From Saccoglossus kowalevskii (Eukaryota; Hemichordata; Enteropneusta; Harrimaniidae), in the NCBI RefSeq assembly GCF_000003605.2, contig NW_003112965.1, positions 367,258 to 389,494 of the forward strand: DNA of 22,237 nt, given 5' to 3'. The notes beneath the pieces were generated by a model. The model saw only the letters and a list, made by a program, of their open reading frames with translations. It made no database searches and was not told the origin of the DNA. Numbering within the stretch: the first letter of the stretch is position 1; every line of letters begins with the position of its first letter. The position numbers were made by a program, and so were the translations under genes. Positions 12,401 through 17,365 of the stretch are shown piece after piece.

Positions 12401-12666
12401 AAATTATGTTGTTTAATTTTGAATAAACACTGCACATACTAAATGAATAATACCATGTTTTGACTTAAAATAATTGAAAACAAATTGTAATATTGCCTAA
12501 AATTGTGTGTTCACACAGATGCGTATTGTCTGTATGGTATGATGTAATCATGTTTTTATTTTTTTAAATTATTATTACAGCGTCACCGAGTATGGAACAG
12601 TTGTATCAAAGTGGTAGAAATTCTCCCAGAACAAGAATGCCCTCACATGGTGCAGACAGAAGATAA
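326..12666 (+). CDS. KIF25: Kinesin motor protein, KIF25-like (3' part; eleven exons, 5' end off window)
   Basis: This gene encodes an ATP-driven microtubule motor. The visible exons are 326-484, 1200-1358, 2045-2241, 2689-2886, 3693-3848, 5086-5226, 6270 (or 6273)-6371, 7831-7995, 10844-10909, 11267-11296 and 12581-12666. All junctions are GT-AG and join in one frame of about 485 residues. The motor shows the P-loop GQTGSGKT (351-374), [17 protein letters not shown], switch I HEHSSRSH (2124-2147), switch II DLAGSE (2862-2879), and the microtubule-binding segment [21 protein letters not shown] basic Ser/Pro-rich tail follows the motor. The motor start (first strands) is missing because the window begins inside an intron. 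KIF25 is suggested by the Ser/Pro insert before switch [14 protein letters not shown], and the motor end [18 protein letters not shown]25 is a kinesin-14-like family, and human KIF25 is linked to keeping centrosomes together before mitosis. That it is a kinesin is certain; the KIF25 assignment rests on family recall and is likely. Confidence 0.9.
485..1199 (+). other. Intron after exon A
   Basis: 715 nt, GTAAGT to TTTCAG. It is AT-rich. I see no repeat, exon or RNA gene in it; the open frame near 527-733 has no coding character. Confidence 0.85.
1200..1358 (+). CDS. KIF25: KIF25-like exon [13 protein letters not shown] strand
   Basis: The acceptor is GTATTTCAG ending at 1199 and the donor is GTTAGT at 1359. 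Joined to the previous exon it reads [19 protein letters not shown], then [18 protein letters not shown] and [15 protein letters not shown] plus AA. The [11 protein letters not shown] segment is the usual kinesin core strand before loop 8. The stretch has no start codon of its own, so it is easily missed as an open frame. It is 159 nt, phase 2 on both sides. Confidence 0.94.
1573..1886. repeat. Interspersed TGTCTGAAAAGGGGTA motif repeat (intron after exon B)
   Basis: Six near copies of TGTCTGAAAAGGGGTA start at 1604, 1637, 1671, 1804, 1836 and 1871. They are separated by unequal T-rich spacers, and a related CCAAAAAGGGTCCC lies at 1577. On the reverse strand the motif reads (Y)PFSDR in an accidental open frame. 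The irregular spacing and divergence suggest a decayed dispersed element rather than a simple tandem array. It lies wholly inside the 686-nt intron 1359-2044. Confidence 0.8.
2045..2241 (+). CDS. KIF25: KIF25-like exon C: switch I
   Basis: The acceptor is TTTTACAG ending at 2044 and the donor is GTGAGT at 2242. The exon reads [20 protein letters not shown], then [20 protein letters not shown] and a Thr/Ser/Pro-rich end ([20 protein letters not shown]). Switch I is HEHSSRSH (2124-2147), where most kinesins have Asn in place of the first His. It is 197 nt long, enters in phase 2 and leaves in phase 1. It is the only visible internal exon whose length is not a multiple of three. Confidence 0.95.
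2242..2688 (+). other. Intron after exon C
   Basis: 447 nt, GTGAGT to CATCCTAG. The frame of exon C reads on past the donor to 2426, but this part has no kinesin character, so I place it in the intron. I see no repeats apart from a T run near 2570. Confidence 0.85.
2689..2886 (+). CDS. KIF25: KIF25-like exon D: Ser/Pro insert and switch II
   Basis: The acceptor is CATCCTAG ending at 2688 and the donor is GTAAGA at 2887. The first 45 or so residues are a polar, low-complexity insert including [15 protein letters not shown]. The exon then returns to the motor fold with [17 protein letters not shown]. The switch II motif DLAGSE spans 2862-2879. The insert sits between the strand after switch I and the switch II strand, a surface-loop position. 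It is 198 nt, phase 1 on both sides. Confidence 0.94.
2887..3692 (+). other. Intron after exon D
   Basis: 806 nt, GTAAGA to AATTCAG, strongly AT-rich. I see no exon, inverted repeat or RNA gene in it. Confidence 0.85.
3693..3848 (+). CDS. KIF25: KIF25-like exon E: microtubule-binding helices
   Basis: The acceptor is GCTAATTCAG ending at 3692 and the donor is GTAAGA at 3849. The exon reads [37 protein letters not shown] and [15 protein letters not shown]. This covers the helix alpha-4, loop 12 and alpha-5 region by which kinesins hold the microtubule; [13 protein letters not shown] is the highly conserved signature. It is 156 nt, phase 1 on both sides. Confidence 0.96.
4670..4880. mobile_element. 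MITE with 24-bp terminal inverted repeats, TA ends (Tc1/mariner-like)
   Basis: The left end (4670-4693) begins TACTGTAAAATACTTTATTT. The reverse complement of the right end (4857-4880) begins TACTGTGAAATACTTTATTT. They match at 22 of 24 positions. Read as TA plus CTGT...ACAG plus TA, the element has a TA target duplication, as Tc1/mariner insertions do. The interior is about 160 bp with no open frame, and GCGAAAAT-type words recur inside on both strands. It lies in the intron 3849-5085; the remainder of that intron shows nothing else I can support. Confidence 0.85.
5086..5226 (+). CDS. KIF25: KIF25-like exon F: end of motor domain
   Basis: The acceptor is TTTATTAG ending at 5085 and the donor is GTATTA at 5227. 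The exon reads [20 protein letters not shown], then [19 protein letters not shown] and the basic IKKRPAML. This is the last strand and helix of the motor; [11 protein letters not shown] corresponds to SLKFAxRAR of other kinesins. No coiled coil follows, unlike plus-end kinesins with a C-terminal stalk. It is 141 nt, phase 1 on both sides. Confidence 0.95.
5702..5824. mobile_element. 123-bp foldback (hairpin) element
   Basis: The left arm (5702-5731) ends with TACCTCAAAGTATGCAC and the right arm (5795-5824) begins with its exact reverse complement. The outer parts pair as GTTATTAC with GTAATAAC. Pairing continues inwards, with GACAGT matching ACTGTC and ATCGACC nearly matching GGTCGAT, so most of the element folds back on itself around a short CG-rich centre. 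It lies in the intron 5227-6269. A non-autonomous transposon is likely; an RNA hairpin is the alternative. Confidence 0.78.
6270..6371 (+). CDS. KIF25: KIF25-like exon G: Pro-rich tail, tandem acceptor
   Basis: The acceptor is CTACAGCAG, with two usable AG sites at 6269 and 6272. Use of the first starts the exon at 6270 and adds one Ala; use of the second starts it at 6273. Either way the frame is kept. The exon reads [19 protein letters not shown] then [14 protein letters not shown], with donor GTATGC at 6372. It is a low-complexity tail segment with three Ser-Pro sites and no recognisable domain. Confidence 0.85.
6559..6712. mobile_element. 154-bp TTAA-ended MITE, family 1
   Basis: The left end reads TTAAAGCAAGGGAGTCACCT and the reverse complement of the right end reads TTAAAGCGAGAGGGTTGTCA followed by CCTGCCCATGC. 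TTAA is present at both tips (6559-6562 and 6709-6712), as in piggyBac-type insertions. The interior is more GC-rich than the surrounding intron and has no open frame. It lies in the intron 6372-7830. Confidence 0.78.
7404..7417. promoter_or_regulatory. Candidate RFX-type X-box
   Basis: GTTGCCATGGTAAC matches the palindromic X-box consensus (GTNRCC-AT-GGYAAC), the binding site of RFX factors that drive ciliary genes in animals. It lies in a kinesin-gene intron, well away from any promoter I can identify. One 14-bp match in 22 kb could still be coincidence. Confidence 0.35.
7597..7641. repeat. Short direct repeat of TTATGGGGTCATAG
   Basis: The 14-bp word TTATGGGGTCATAG occurs at 7597-7610 and again at 7628-7641, 31 bp apart, each preceded by CACT. 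It is a small intronic duplication of no evident function. Confidence 0.7.
7831..7995 (+). CDS. KIF25: KIF25-like exon H: polar basic tail
   Basis: The acceptor is CCCACTATAG ending at 7830 and the donor is GTATGA at 7996. The exon reads [38 protein letters not shown] and [17 protein letters not shown]. It is rich in Arg, His, Ser and Pro. TPDR fits the full CDK consensus (S/T-P-x-K/R). No fold is recognised. It is 165 nt, phase 1 on both sides. Confidence 0.87.
8881..8900. repeat. (TATTG)4 microsatellite
   Basis: Four perfect TATTG units lie just before the Harbinger-like element, in the intron 7996-10843. Confidence 0.85.
8912..9337. mobile_element. 420-bp MITE, TAA target duplication (PIF/Harbinger-like)
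   Basis: The terminal inverted repeats are GGCCAGACTTTTTTTATTCC (from 8915) and, on the reverse strand from 9334, GGCCAGACTTTTATTAACC. The trinucleotide TAA flanks both sides (8912-8914 and 9335-9337), matching the TWA target of PIF/Harbinger transposons. The interior (about 380 bp) has A and T runs and a GC-rich patch (CGGCGGGCGCGAG) but no coding frame, so the element is non-autonomous. Confidence 0.8.
9542..9845. mobile_element. 304-bp TTAA-ended MITE, family 2 (full copy)
   Basis: The left tip reads TTAAAGCGCGGTAGTCGTCG and the right tip, reversed, reads TTAAAGCGTGGTAGTCGTCG; TTAA is at both ends (9542-9545 and 9842-9845). A second, inner inverted pair (ACAAGTATGA near 9631 with TCATACTTGT near 9746) makes the centre fold as well. 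The sequence next to the left tip (ATATATGGGTCTCG) is the reverse of the internal block of the copy at 14486, so the two are one family in opposite orientation. It lies in the intron 7996-10843. Confidence 0.82.
10028..10039. repeat. G12 homopolymer
   Basis: Twelve consecutive G lie in an AT-rich intron. Length here may be unreliable in sequencing and assembly. Confidence 0.9.
10844..10909 (+). CDS. KIF25: KIF25-like exon I: small tail exon
   Basis: The acceptor is TTTCTTTCAAG ending at 10843 (preceded by a good pyrimidine tract) and the donor is GTAAAA at 10910. The exon reads [20 protein letters not shown] then IP. It is Gly/Ser/Lys-rich, with SPGK matching the CDK consensus. It is 66 nt, phase 1 on both sides, and follows the longest intron of the gene (2.85 kb). 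It is supported by phase and composition rather than by homology. Confidence 0.72.
11267..11296 (+). CDS. KIF25: KIF25-like exon J: 30-nt microexon
   Basis: The acceptor is TGGATTCAG ending at 11266 and the donor is GTAACA at 11297. It encodes only [10 protein letters not shown] (the first codon is completed from exon I). It is phase 1 on both sides, so including or skipping it keeps the frame. The call rests on splice signals, phase and placement between two phase-compatible exons; it could be an alternative exon. Confidence 0.55.
11324..11600. repeat. 38/29-bp minisatellite, eight copies
   Basis: Eight copies of ACATGTAAAACACTAGTTGT carry a TTCTATTAAT linker. Successive CACTAG words start at 11341, 11379, 11417, 11446, 11475, 11513, 11551 and 11580, giving spacings of 38, 38, 29, 29, 38, 38 and 29. 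The 9-bp difference is an extra ACATGTAAT-type block. The array begins 28 bp after the microexon 11267-11296, within the intron 11297-12580. Confidence 0.92.
12240..12325. mobile_element. Degraded copy of TTAA MITE family 2
   Basis: The stretch from AATTTGGTGTAAACAAACAA through TTGCATGGGACCCA to GCTTTAA aligns in order with the copy at 14486-14618 (AATTTCATGTAAATAAACAA, TTGCTATGAGTCCCA, GCACTTTAA). The TTAA end is at 12322-12325; the left end is unclear. It lies in the intron 11297-12580. Confidence 0.6.
12581..12666 (+). CDS. KIF25: KIF25-like exon K: last coding exon and stop
   Basis: The acceptor is AAATTATTATTACAG ending at 12580. The exon reads [20 protein letters not shown] then PSHGADRR and stops at TAA 12664-12666. 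It is basic and Ser/Pro-rich like the other tail exons, and the entry phase matches the preceding donor whichever of exons H to J is used. Confidence 0.83.
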
Positions 12667-12890
12667 ATGTACATATTCTTGCCATCAATGTTTTGAACAA
12701 AGATAACTAGCTCCATCCATAATATAATTACTTTTACCACAATTAAGTTTAACTTTTTATAAAATCATCAATATCCAGAGAGTTCTAGGTTACTGCCCTC
12801 TACTCATGGCAAAATATTTTGTGGTCTTATTTTTAATAAAACTAACACATTTTTATTCTTTTTAAATAAATGTTCCAAGTTTTGTTTGTG
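12667..12890 (+). other. KIF25-like 3' UTR with poly(A) signals
   Basis: After the stop codon at 12664-12666 the sequence is non-coding. Two AATAAA hexamers follow, at 12835-12840 and 12865-12870. The second is followed by a GT-rich run (TTTTGTTTGTG, 12880-12890), as expected downstream of a cleavage site. The exact 3' end cannot be set from sequence alone. Confidence 0.65.
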
Positions 12891-13244
12891 ATTTATGTAA
12901 ATTGTCTTATATGAAAGTGATAACAATTTCTTTGCATTAACAAAACTGAAAAATGACGACTCAATCAGATTATCTTTATCAGTGTATACATTGTTAAATT
13001 TAATATTTTTATATTTTTTACGTTCATCTATCAATCTACAGTTATGACAACTAAAAAAATGCAATCAATGAAATACTGACTGCTATTTAAAAAAATTGAG
13101 TTTAAATTATTTATTTGATGTATTAATCATAACATTGTTTTATTGAATGGGTAATAATGATTATTAAAATTATTCCACTCAATATCATGTGACCTATGTA
13201 GATTCATTCAATTTATGATCTAAATGTATATAGATCTCTTTATT

Positions 13245-13275
13245 AGCTTCGCTGTCGACTTTGTCGAGCGGAGCT
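13245..13275. repeat. Cruciform-like inverted repeat at the head of the tandem array
   Basis: AGCTTCGCT (13245-13253) pairs with AGCGGAGCT (13267-13275) over 9 bp with one G-T pair. Inside it, CGAC and GTCG form a second stem around a TTT loop. It is much richer in GC than its surroundings. It probably marks the end of the dispersed element that carries the tandem repeats to its right. Confidence 0.6.
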
Positions 13276-13325
13276 TATCATATGAGTGATTGTACGTCAT
13301 CGTCCGTGTCAATGTTTTACCTGTT

Positions 13326-14298
13326 CGACTTCTTCTTGAAAACTACAAGCCTGAATGCTTTGATACTTGGTGTATATGTACCTTGGGTAGACCTCTCTCA
13401 GATTTGTTCATTTCATGATGATATCTTCAATTCTCTAATTTTGGTGAATATTTTTGTCATTTTTGGTAAAAAGTGATATTTTCGACTTCTTGTTGAAAAC
13501 CGCAAGTCCAATTGCTTTGATATTACATATATAGGTACTACATGTGAACCTCTCTCAGATTTGCTCATTTCATGATAATATCTTCAATTTTCTAATTTTG
13601 GTGAAAAGTGATATTTTCAACTTCTTGTTAAAAACCGCAAGTCCAATTGCTTTGATATTACATATATAGGTACTACATGTGGACCTCTCTCAGATTTGTT
13701 CATTTTGTAATGATATCTTTAATTCTCTAATTTTGGTGAATATTTTTGTAATTTTTGGTAAAAAGTGATATTTTCGACTTCTTGTTGAAAACCGCAAGTC
13801 CAATTGCTTTGATATTACATATATAGGTACTACATGTGAACCTCTCTCAGATTTGTTCATTTCATGATAATATCTTCAATTTTCTAATTTTGGTGAAAAG
13901 TGATATTTTCAACTTCTTGTTATAAACCGCAAGTCCAATTGCTTTGATATTACATATATAGGTACTACATGTGGACCTCTCTCAGATTTGTTCATTTTGT
14001 AATGATATCTTTAATTCTCTAATTTTGGTGAATATTATTGTAATTTTTGGTAAAAAGTGATATTTTCGACTTCTTGTTGAAAACCGCAAGTCCAATTGCT
14101 TTGATATTACATATACAGGTACTACATGTGGACCTCTCTCAGATTTGTTCATTTTGTAATGATATCTTTAATTCTCTAATTTTGATGAATATTTTTGGTA
14201 GAAAGTGATATTTTCCACATCTTATTGAAACCCGCAAGTCTGATTGTTTTGATACTATACATATTGTTCATTTTTTAATGATATCTTCTGTTCTTTAA
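13326..14298. repeat. Tandem repeat of 135/157-bp units with a 292-bp higher-order period
   Basis: Units start at 13326, 13483, 13618, 13775, 13910, 14067 and 14215, with lengths 157, 135, 157, 135, 157, 148 and a partial. The core is CTTGTTGAAAACCGCAAGTC, CAATTGCTTTGATATTACAT and CCTCTCTCAGATTTGTTCAT. The 135-bp form lacks 22 bp next to the TTTTGGTGA / TTTTGGTAA words. By eye, the two 292-bp dimers (13483-13774 and 13775-14066) differ at about three positions. The first and last units are the most divergent. Confidence 0.93.
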
Positions 14299-14485
14299 TT
14301 GAAATGTGCATTGCTAACAGTGGAGCTATCTCAGCCGGGAGGCTGCTTGTATATCTTCCCTTTACTTGTGTTATTAGTATTTACTCACTGTACACACTCT
14401 TTCATAACAATACACTCAGACAACCACAGGGGTATCAATGGGCTGGATATCAAGTCCACATCAAGCAGTGTCATAGACCATTACC

Positions 14486-14618
14486 TTAAAAAGCGGTGGT
14501 CGTCGCGCAGTGCGTGTTCGAATTTCATGTAAATAAACAATGTATTTTACACGCGTTGTGTACGTTGCTATGAGTCCCATATCGAACAGGACGCAGCACG
14601 AATACCACTGCACTTTAA
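14486..14618. mobile_element. 133-bp TTAA-ended MITE, family 2 (short copy)
   Basis: The left tip is TTAAAAAGCGGTGGTCGTCG and the right tip, reversed, is TTAAAGTGCAGTGGTATTCG. TTAA is at both ends, and the inverted match runs to GTTCGA on both arms. The internal block GAGTCCCATATCGAACAGGA (14572-14591) recurs exactly at 17318-17337. It ends 30 bp before a probable start codon. Confidence 0.8.
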
Positions 14619-14648
14619 CTTTACTACTACCGGTATTAGGAGTTGAGC

Positions 14649-14805
14649 ATGGCATTCAAGTATTACACAGAGAAACTAAGAAAACTTCAAAAGTGTAATG
14701 GAAATAAGGTCTTGTATGTCTTGATATTAACCATTTTGTTATGTTGTATTTATCTATACAAATCAGTTTTTACCTTGCCCATACCATCAAAGATGGAAGG
14801 ACAAG
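14649..14805 (+). CDS. Probable first coding exon of a type II membrane protein (partial)
   Basis: ATG at 14649 sits in a fair start context (GAGCATGG). The exon encodes a short basic cytosolic end, MAFKYYTEKLRKLQKCNGNK. One hydrophobic segment of about 21 residues follows (VLYVLILTILLCCIYLYKSV), then FTLPIPSKMEGQ up to a donor GTAAAT at 14806 (phase 1). A short basic N-tail, a single membrane anchor and a polar stem is the layout of Golgi glycosyltransferases and carbohydrate sulfotransferases; this is a resemblance of layout, not of sequence. I could not find the next exon in the remaining 7.4 kb, so the first intron may be long or the exon may be spurious. Confidence 0.42.
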
Positions 14806-16680
14806 GTAAATTAAGGGAAAAATTTTGTTGTTGGCGTCGTCGTTGTTAATAATTGTTATTGTGTGCATAATAATTTTACTAATTCTATTCCAAACTTCAT
14901 TAAACTTGGTCACCTTATTCATCAGTATAAAGTCTTCCCTGAGTTTGAACAACAGATGTCCTGTATGAAAATATCATGCAAAAATTGAGAAAATCTGATA
15001 AAATATTTTGACTGTTTCTACTTGACTGATCACTGGTGATACACATCAAAGGTCACTGATCTCAGTGGAAATATGCATTGTTGTATGTGTTCAATGAAGC
15101 AAATCCTTTATCTTGTAATAATATCCTTGGTAATGTATCCTCCAAATCCCATGGGAATACTATACTGGGTTTCAAAACCAACTCATGAAGAGATTTTTTG
15201 CACAGTCTGATACACATTTGCAAACCTACCAATAAAATCTTTACAGAAAACAAGATGTCAGAAAATCAATATAAACACTCCTATGAACTGGGTGCCAAAC
15301 TTTGATCAAGATCTGAAGCTAATAGAAAATCTGTTTAGTTCAAAGTTATCAAATCAAAAACATTGCATCTTGAAAAGAAAATTGTACTAAAATATATGTA
15401 TTCTGTATTTGACAAACAGTTCATTCGACAAATGAAAACTCACAGGAATATGTTTCAGCTATTAGAACAGAATGATAGAGTTTTTGTAATACTAGTTTAA
15501 AAACACACTTCAAAAACAAAGATTGCAGTGTTTGAAGATTCTCAGGAGGCAACAGTACTGTTGACTTCTCTCTCCACTGGACACCAACTATTTAAGTTGA
15601 TTTGCATACAAAGCAGAGCTTGCAACATGATAGCTATTCATAGTTTTTTTTTTTACTTTTCATATAATACAGTAGTCACACAATGAGGCAGTTCATATTT
15701 GTCTCAGTGAATCATTAATTTTTGACAGACACATGTACAAAATACTTGGACAAAAGCCAGCTAAGATTTTCTGTTATCTTGCATGTTTTATGAATCTTTT
15801 CACGTCTAAATGCAGCACTTTTTTTCTGCGATGAGGCATTTGTTTTTATACTAAAATATCTGAATCACTTTGATTTTTTTTTGCATTAAGCCAAGCCGAG
15901 ATGAAAATCAACTTCTAAGGGTGAAGCGCCATCAACGGTGATCTGAGCACCTGAGTATGTTCTCTCCTACATTGGACTCAAATCCATTCGTTATCACCTA
16001 TTAAGGCAAGGGGTAGGGAGTGGTATCAGAGGATGCTCCCTGACAAAGCCACCAGTCTACTTTTTTATTACTTCATTGAGGATATGGTATATACCTCCCC
16101 AGGTTAGCACCTTTTAGTAAGTGCCTAAACACACAGGCAAAAAAAAACTGAATTACATTTTAATACCAAAAATGCTGCTGTCGTTGAGGGCGCTCTGTCC
16201 TGTGAGGCAGCTGGTTCTAGGCCCGAATTCATTCACTTAAATAAGGTTAAAAAATCAAATTGTACAGTTATGTAATCACATAACAGAATGATAAGTATTC
16301 AAAGCTGGCAGCTAGACTAGCGCTAGACTTTCCACAATCTTTCTATTCAGTGCAATATAATTGCATTTTGGTCACGTGATGCATGTCACAGTCTACAAAT
16401 TCAGTTTTTTTTCACTTTATGATCACCTCATTGTCTTCAGTAAAGAACTAACTATTGACATTTTCACTAAAGAATTCAAAGTTACTAAAATTCTTGTCAT
16501 AAATACGAGTTATTTCTGATGAAAACAGCCGAGTATATTCAACTCTGGTCTTAAAATTCACCTTGTGCTTCTCATTCAATCAGAATACTCAATTGCAACT
16601 TTTAATATGTGCTAAATAATTTCTTAAGTCAAATCTCTGTTCTCACAAATTGTCCTAGGACTTTTATGAAGTGACCAAGT
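14806..16680. other. No supported gene (intron or intergenic)
   Basis: AT-rich sequence. The open frames, for example on the reverse strand at 15062-15253, show no recognised motif. A GC-richer patch at about 15890-16230 (with GAGGGCGCTCTG at 16187) looks like repeat debris that I cannot assign. Confidence 0.6.
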
Positions 16681-16700
16681 TTTACTCTGAATAACCAACC

Positions 16701-16772
16701 ACAAACTGGATTTGACCTCGCAGCTCACACAACAGATGTGACAGACGCACTGTCTATTGAGCTATCTGGAAC
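16701..16772 (-). repeat. tRNA-derived SINE-like head (minus strand)
   Basis: Read on the minus strand, an A-box-like TAGCTCAATAGACAG (16750-16764) is followed about 32 bp later by a B-box-like GGTCAAATCC (16708-16717), within a tRNA-sized body. The B box lacks the GGTTCGA core and no clean cloverleaf forms, so it is a SINE or tRNA relic, not a working tRNA gene. Confidence 0.5.
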
Positions 16773-16904
16773 ACCACATCAGTCATTGGCTGGTGAAGGA
16801 AATTATATTTAGAATAGAAGGATTATGTAAACAATTTCAGTTTGAACATGAGAAATCTCATGCACATGTGTACTACACTCTCCATTATAACACTTGAAGT
16901 TCAG

Positions 16905-17108
16905 TGGTGGTACTGGTAGCATAGTGGTTGTTGCATCAGACTCATGATCGATAGATCCAAGTTCAACTCTTACCTCAGGCTGAACACCAAAAATGGTTGA
17001 TCCCTACCCTCTGTGAGTGTGCCACAGACTCAATGGGAAGGCCAATTCCACCACTGACCGAGATTCATTCACTAATGAATGCAACTTTGGGGGAACCAGG
17101 ATAGTGCA
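16905..17108 (+). repeat. tRNA-derived SINE (plus strand)
   Basis: An A-box-like TGGTAGCATAGTGG (16914-16927) and a B-box-like AGTTCAACTCT (16960-16970) lie in a tRNA-sized body. The CAGACTCATGATC segment between them resembles the anticodon arm of elongator tRNA-Met (CAT). About 130 bp of non-tRNA body follows, including the hairpin ATTCATT-CACT-AATGAAT near 17065. The 3' end is not sharply defined. A diverged SINE copy is likely. Confidence 0.58.
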
Positions 17109-17267
17109 TTAGATTGGCATTTGATAGAGAGATGGCCACACAGCCTTGTCATGTAGTCTCAAACATGAATATGACTTCTGTGGCAAAAATGCACTGTGTC
17201 AGCACTCGCACTTACAACTTGCACATACAAAAAAAAAAGTCAGGAGAGACAAGAGTGACATTCAATG

Positions 17268-17365
17268 TCAAGAAATGTCGCTGGGCCTGTGTTTGAATCA
17301 CGTAAACAATGTTACGCGAGTCCCATATCGAACAGGATGTGGCAAGACAACCACAGCTCTTTTAA
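17268..17365. mobile_element. Fragment of TTAA MITE family 2
   Basis: It shares GAGTCCCATATCGAACAGGA exactly (17318-17337) with the copy at 14486, plus flanking GTAAACAATG and ACCAC blocks in the same order. It ends with TTAA at 17362-17365. The left tip is decayed. Confidence 0.68.

Noticed and set aside
12804-13064. Minus-strand 86-residue frame opposite the kinesin 3' UTR
   Set aside because: It has AT-driven Lys/Asn/Leu composition and no motif, and it overlaps the poly(A) signals of the kinesin gene.
15420-15475. Possible second exon for the membrane-anchor gene (acceptor GACAAACAG, phase 1, stop at 15473)
   Set aside because: It would end the protein after about 18 more residues with no domain; the polypyrimidine tract is poor.
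16701-16976. True tRNA genes
   Set aside because: A and B boxes are recognisable but degenerate (no GGTTCGA core) and neither body folds into a clean cloverleaf.
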